64,000 nucleotides of DNA from an uncultured Eubacteriales bacterium (GTDB taxonomy: Bacteria; Bacillota; Clostridia; TANB77; CAG-508). The notes under the pieces were generated by a model. It ran no database searches. It saw nothing but the letters and a program-made list of their open reading frames with translations, and was not told the DNA's origin. A program made the position numbers and the translations under genes. Of this stretch, positions 62,977 to 64,000 are shown one piece after another (the stretch's first letter is position 1; the number at the start of each line of letters is the position of its first letter). Location of the stretch: NCBI GenBank assembly GCA_949294555.1, contig CASFHP010000005.1, positions 30,701 to 94,700 on the forward strand, written 5' to 3'.

Positions 62977-63894
62977 CTATTTTTCAAAATTTAACAACTT
63001 TAGAATCAAAGCCATCCTAATAAACTTACCATATTTTGCTTGTTTAAAATAGCAAGCCCTTTTATCATCATCCACATCTACTGATATCTCATTTACTCTT
63101 GGTAATGGGTGCATAATACATAAATCTTCTTTTGCATTTTCTAATTTTTCTTTATTTAAGATATAATAATCTTTTAATCTGATATAATCATCTTCATTGA
63201 AAAATCTTTCTTTTTGTACTCTTGTCATATACAAAATATCTAAATCTTGCATATATTCCTCTATATCATTTGTTTCTACATATTCTATATGGTTTTTCTC
63301 TAAAATGTCTGTTTTAACATAATCTGGAATTTGTAATTCCTCTGGTGAAATAAGAACGAATTTAATATTGGCATATCTTGACATTGCCGTTATCAAAGAA
63401 TGAACAGTTCTTCCGAATTTTAAATCACCACAGATTCCTATTGTCAAATTAGATAATCTGTGTTTTTCACATTGAATTGTTAATAAATCTGTTAATGTTT
63501 GTGTAGGATGGTTGTGTCCTCCATCTCCTGCGTTAATAATAGGTACTTCTGATTTCATAGCAGCAACTAGTGGTGCCCCCTCTTTTGGATGTCTCATAGC
63601 AATAATGTCGGCATATCCACCAATAACTCTTACAGTATCAGCAACACTTTCTCCTTTTGCAACAGAACTAGAATTTGCAGAAGAAAATCCTAATACATTT
63701 CCTCCTAGTTCCATCATAGCAGCTTCAAAACTTAATCTTGTTCTTGTGCTTGGCTCATAAAATAAAGTTGCCAATTTTTTACCTTCACATTTTTTTGCAT
63801 ATTTTTGTCTATTGTCCATAATATCTTTTGCTACATTAATAAGTTCGTCAATTTCTTCTGTTGATAAATCTTTGATATCAATTAAATGTTTCAT
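62977..63894 (-). CDS. pyrB: Aspartate carbamoyltransferase catalytic subunit
   Basis: 305 residues. Carbamoyl phosphate site [20 protein letters not shown], the 80s loop [33 protein letters not shown] and the aspartate loop [20 protein letters not shown]. First gene of the pyr operon, AAAGGAGG RBS. With PyrI it forms the regulated enzyme. Confidence 0.97.
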   Translation of the reverse strand: MKHLIDIKDLSTEEIDELINVAKDIMDNRQKYAKKCEGKKLATLFYEPSTRTRLSFEAAMMELGGNVLGFSSANSSSVAKGESVADTVRVIGGYADIIAMRHPKEGAPLVAAMKSEVPIINAGDGGHNHPTQTLTDLLTIQCEKHRLSNLTIGICGDLKFGRTVHSLITAMSRYANIKFVLISPEELQIPDYVKTDILEKNHIEYVETNDIEEYMQDLDILYMTRVQKERFFNEDDYIRLKDYYILNKEKLENAKEDLCIMHPLPRVNEISVDVDDDKRACYFKQAKYGKFIRMALILKLLNFEK

Positions 63895-63923
63895 GTTTTC
63901 CTCCTTTAAATTAATCTCTTAAT

Positions 63924-63952
63924 ACTATACAGAAAAAACGCTTAAAAGTCAA
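63924..63952 (-). promoter_or_regulatory. Sigma-A promoter of the pyr operon
   Basis: Minus strand TTGACT (63947-63952), 17-bp spacer, TATAGT (63924-63929). The start is near 63917, so the leader to the pyrB ATG is about 23 nt, too short for a PyrR attenuator. Confidence 0.85.
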
Positions 63953-63970
63953 GAGAGATGTTGGATTTTG

Positions 63971-64000
63971 AGACAATTGGGGCCAGGTGGGGTTTTGTAT
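63971..64000. repeat. Truncated GGGG-tipped element at the window edge (R9)
   Basis: GAGACAATTGGGGCCAGGTG then GGGTTTTGTAT; the ATTGGGG opening matches the other members but the following bases differ. The rest lies beyond the window. Confidence 0.45.

Noticed and set aside
63895-63960. PyrR attenuator before pyrB
   Set aside because: Leader is too short and lacks the anti-antiterminator and terminator pair.

Overview
The window comes from a strongly AT-rich, low-GC Gram-positive bacterium, most likely a spore-forming member of the Clostridia. The evidence is a 26-residue SpoVM gene, the Asp23/AmaP/DUF2273 envelope module, GatCAB, PrkC with PASTA repeats, a two-subunit PyrD/PyrK dihydroorotate dehydrogenase, a GGGtGRT gene, consensus sigma-A promoters, AGGAGG-type ribosome binding sites and many U-tailed terminators. 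About 80 percent of the genes lie on the minus strand. No phage, insertion-sequence transposase, rRNA or CRISPR array is visible; there is one tRNA (Gly).

Layout. 0-4.9 kb: a truncated LysM gene and a divergent M14 peptidase, a large LPxxG-type surface protein with DPENP repeats, and an HD phosphohydrolase. 4.9-8.4 kb: formate-THF ligase, a small unknown gene and a protein made almost wholly of seven helix-turn-helix repeats. 8.4-17 kb: housekeeping run DUF212, xseB, a frameshifted membrane gene, xseA, nusB, DUF2273, amaP, asp23, fmt, def, priA. 17-23 kb: a pilin-like GLUG-repeat protein, clpX, clpP, tig. 23-27.4 kb: mixed-strand region with rpmB, spoVM, nth, small orphans and a bactofilin-like membrane protein. 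27.5-32 kb: prpC-prkC-rsgA-rpe. 33-37 kb: gatC-HAD nucleotidase-gatA-gatB. 37-41 kb: sortase, tRNA-Gly, a methyltransferase, and a folate-uptake operon folT-ecfA-ecfT under a THF riboswitch, with a frameshift in ecfT. 41-44.6 kb: pseudouridine synthase, YgjP-type metallopeptidase, EAL protein with a degenerate GGDEF domain, and a RelBE module. 44.8-49 kb: GGGtGRT protein, a HEPN/MNT toxin-antitoxin pair, an unknown acidic protein, and an unusual YezG-linker-NifU fusion. 49-56.8 kb: lower glycolysis on one strand (gap, pgk, tpiA, gpmI) interrupted by a large ParB-like-nuclease candidate and a CntK/DapF-like racemase. 57.5-63.9 kb: pyrimidine operon pyrB-I-C-(Spx-like)-F-K-(phospholipase-like)-D driven by a perfect sigma-A promoter with a very short leader.

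The most striking non-genic signal is a dispersed family of GGGGACG-tipped palindromic elements, at least nine in 64 kb (14.6, 24.4, 27.5, 29.1, 32.1, 33.0, 44.8, 53.7 and 63.98 kb). They sit at gene ends, act as or beside terminators, extend reading frames, and bracket the rsgA-rpe pair and a lone orphan gene. They look like REP/MITE-type mobile palindromes. Other genes or loci that deserve follow-up are the seven-HTH protein with a 40-bp 3' duplication, the YezG-NifU fusion split from its GGGtGRT partner by a toxin-antitoxin pair, and two clear frameshifts (9.6 and 40.8 kb).
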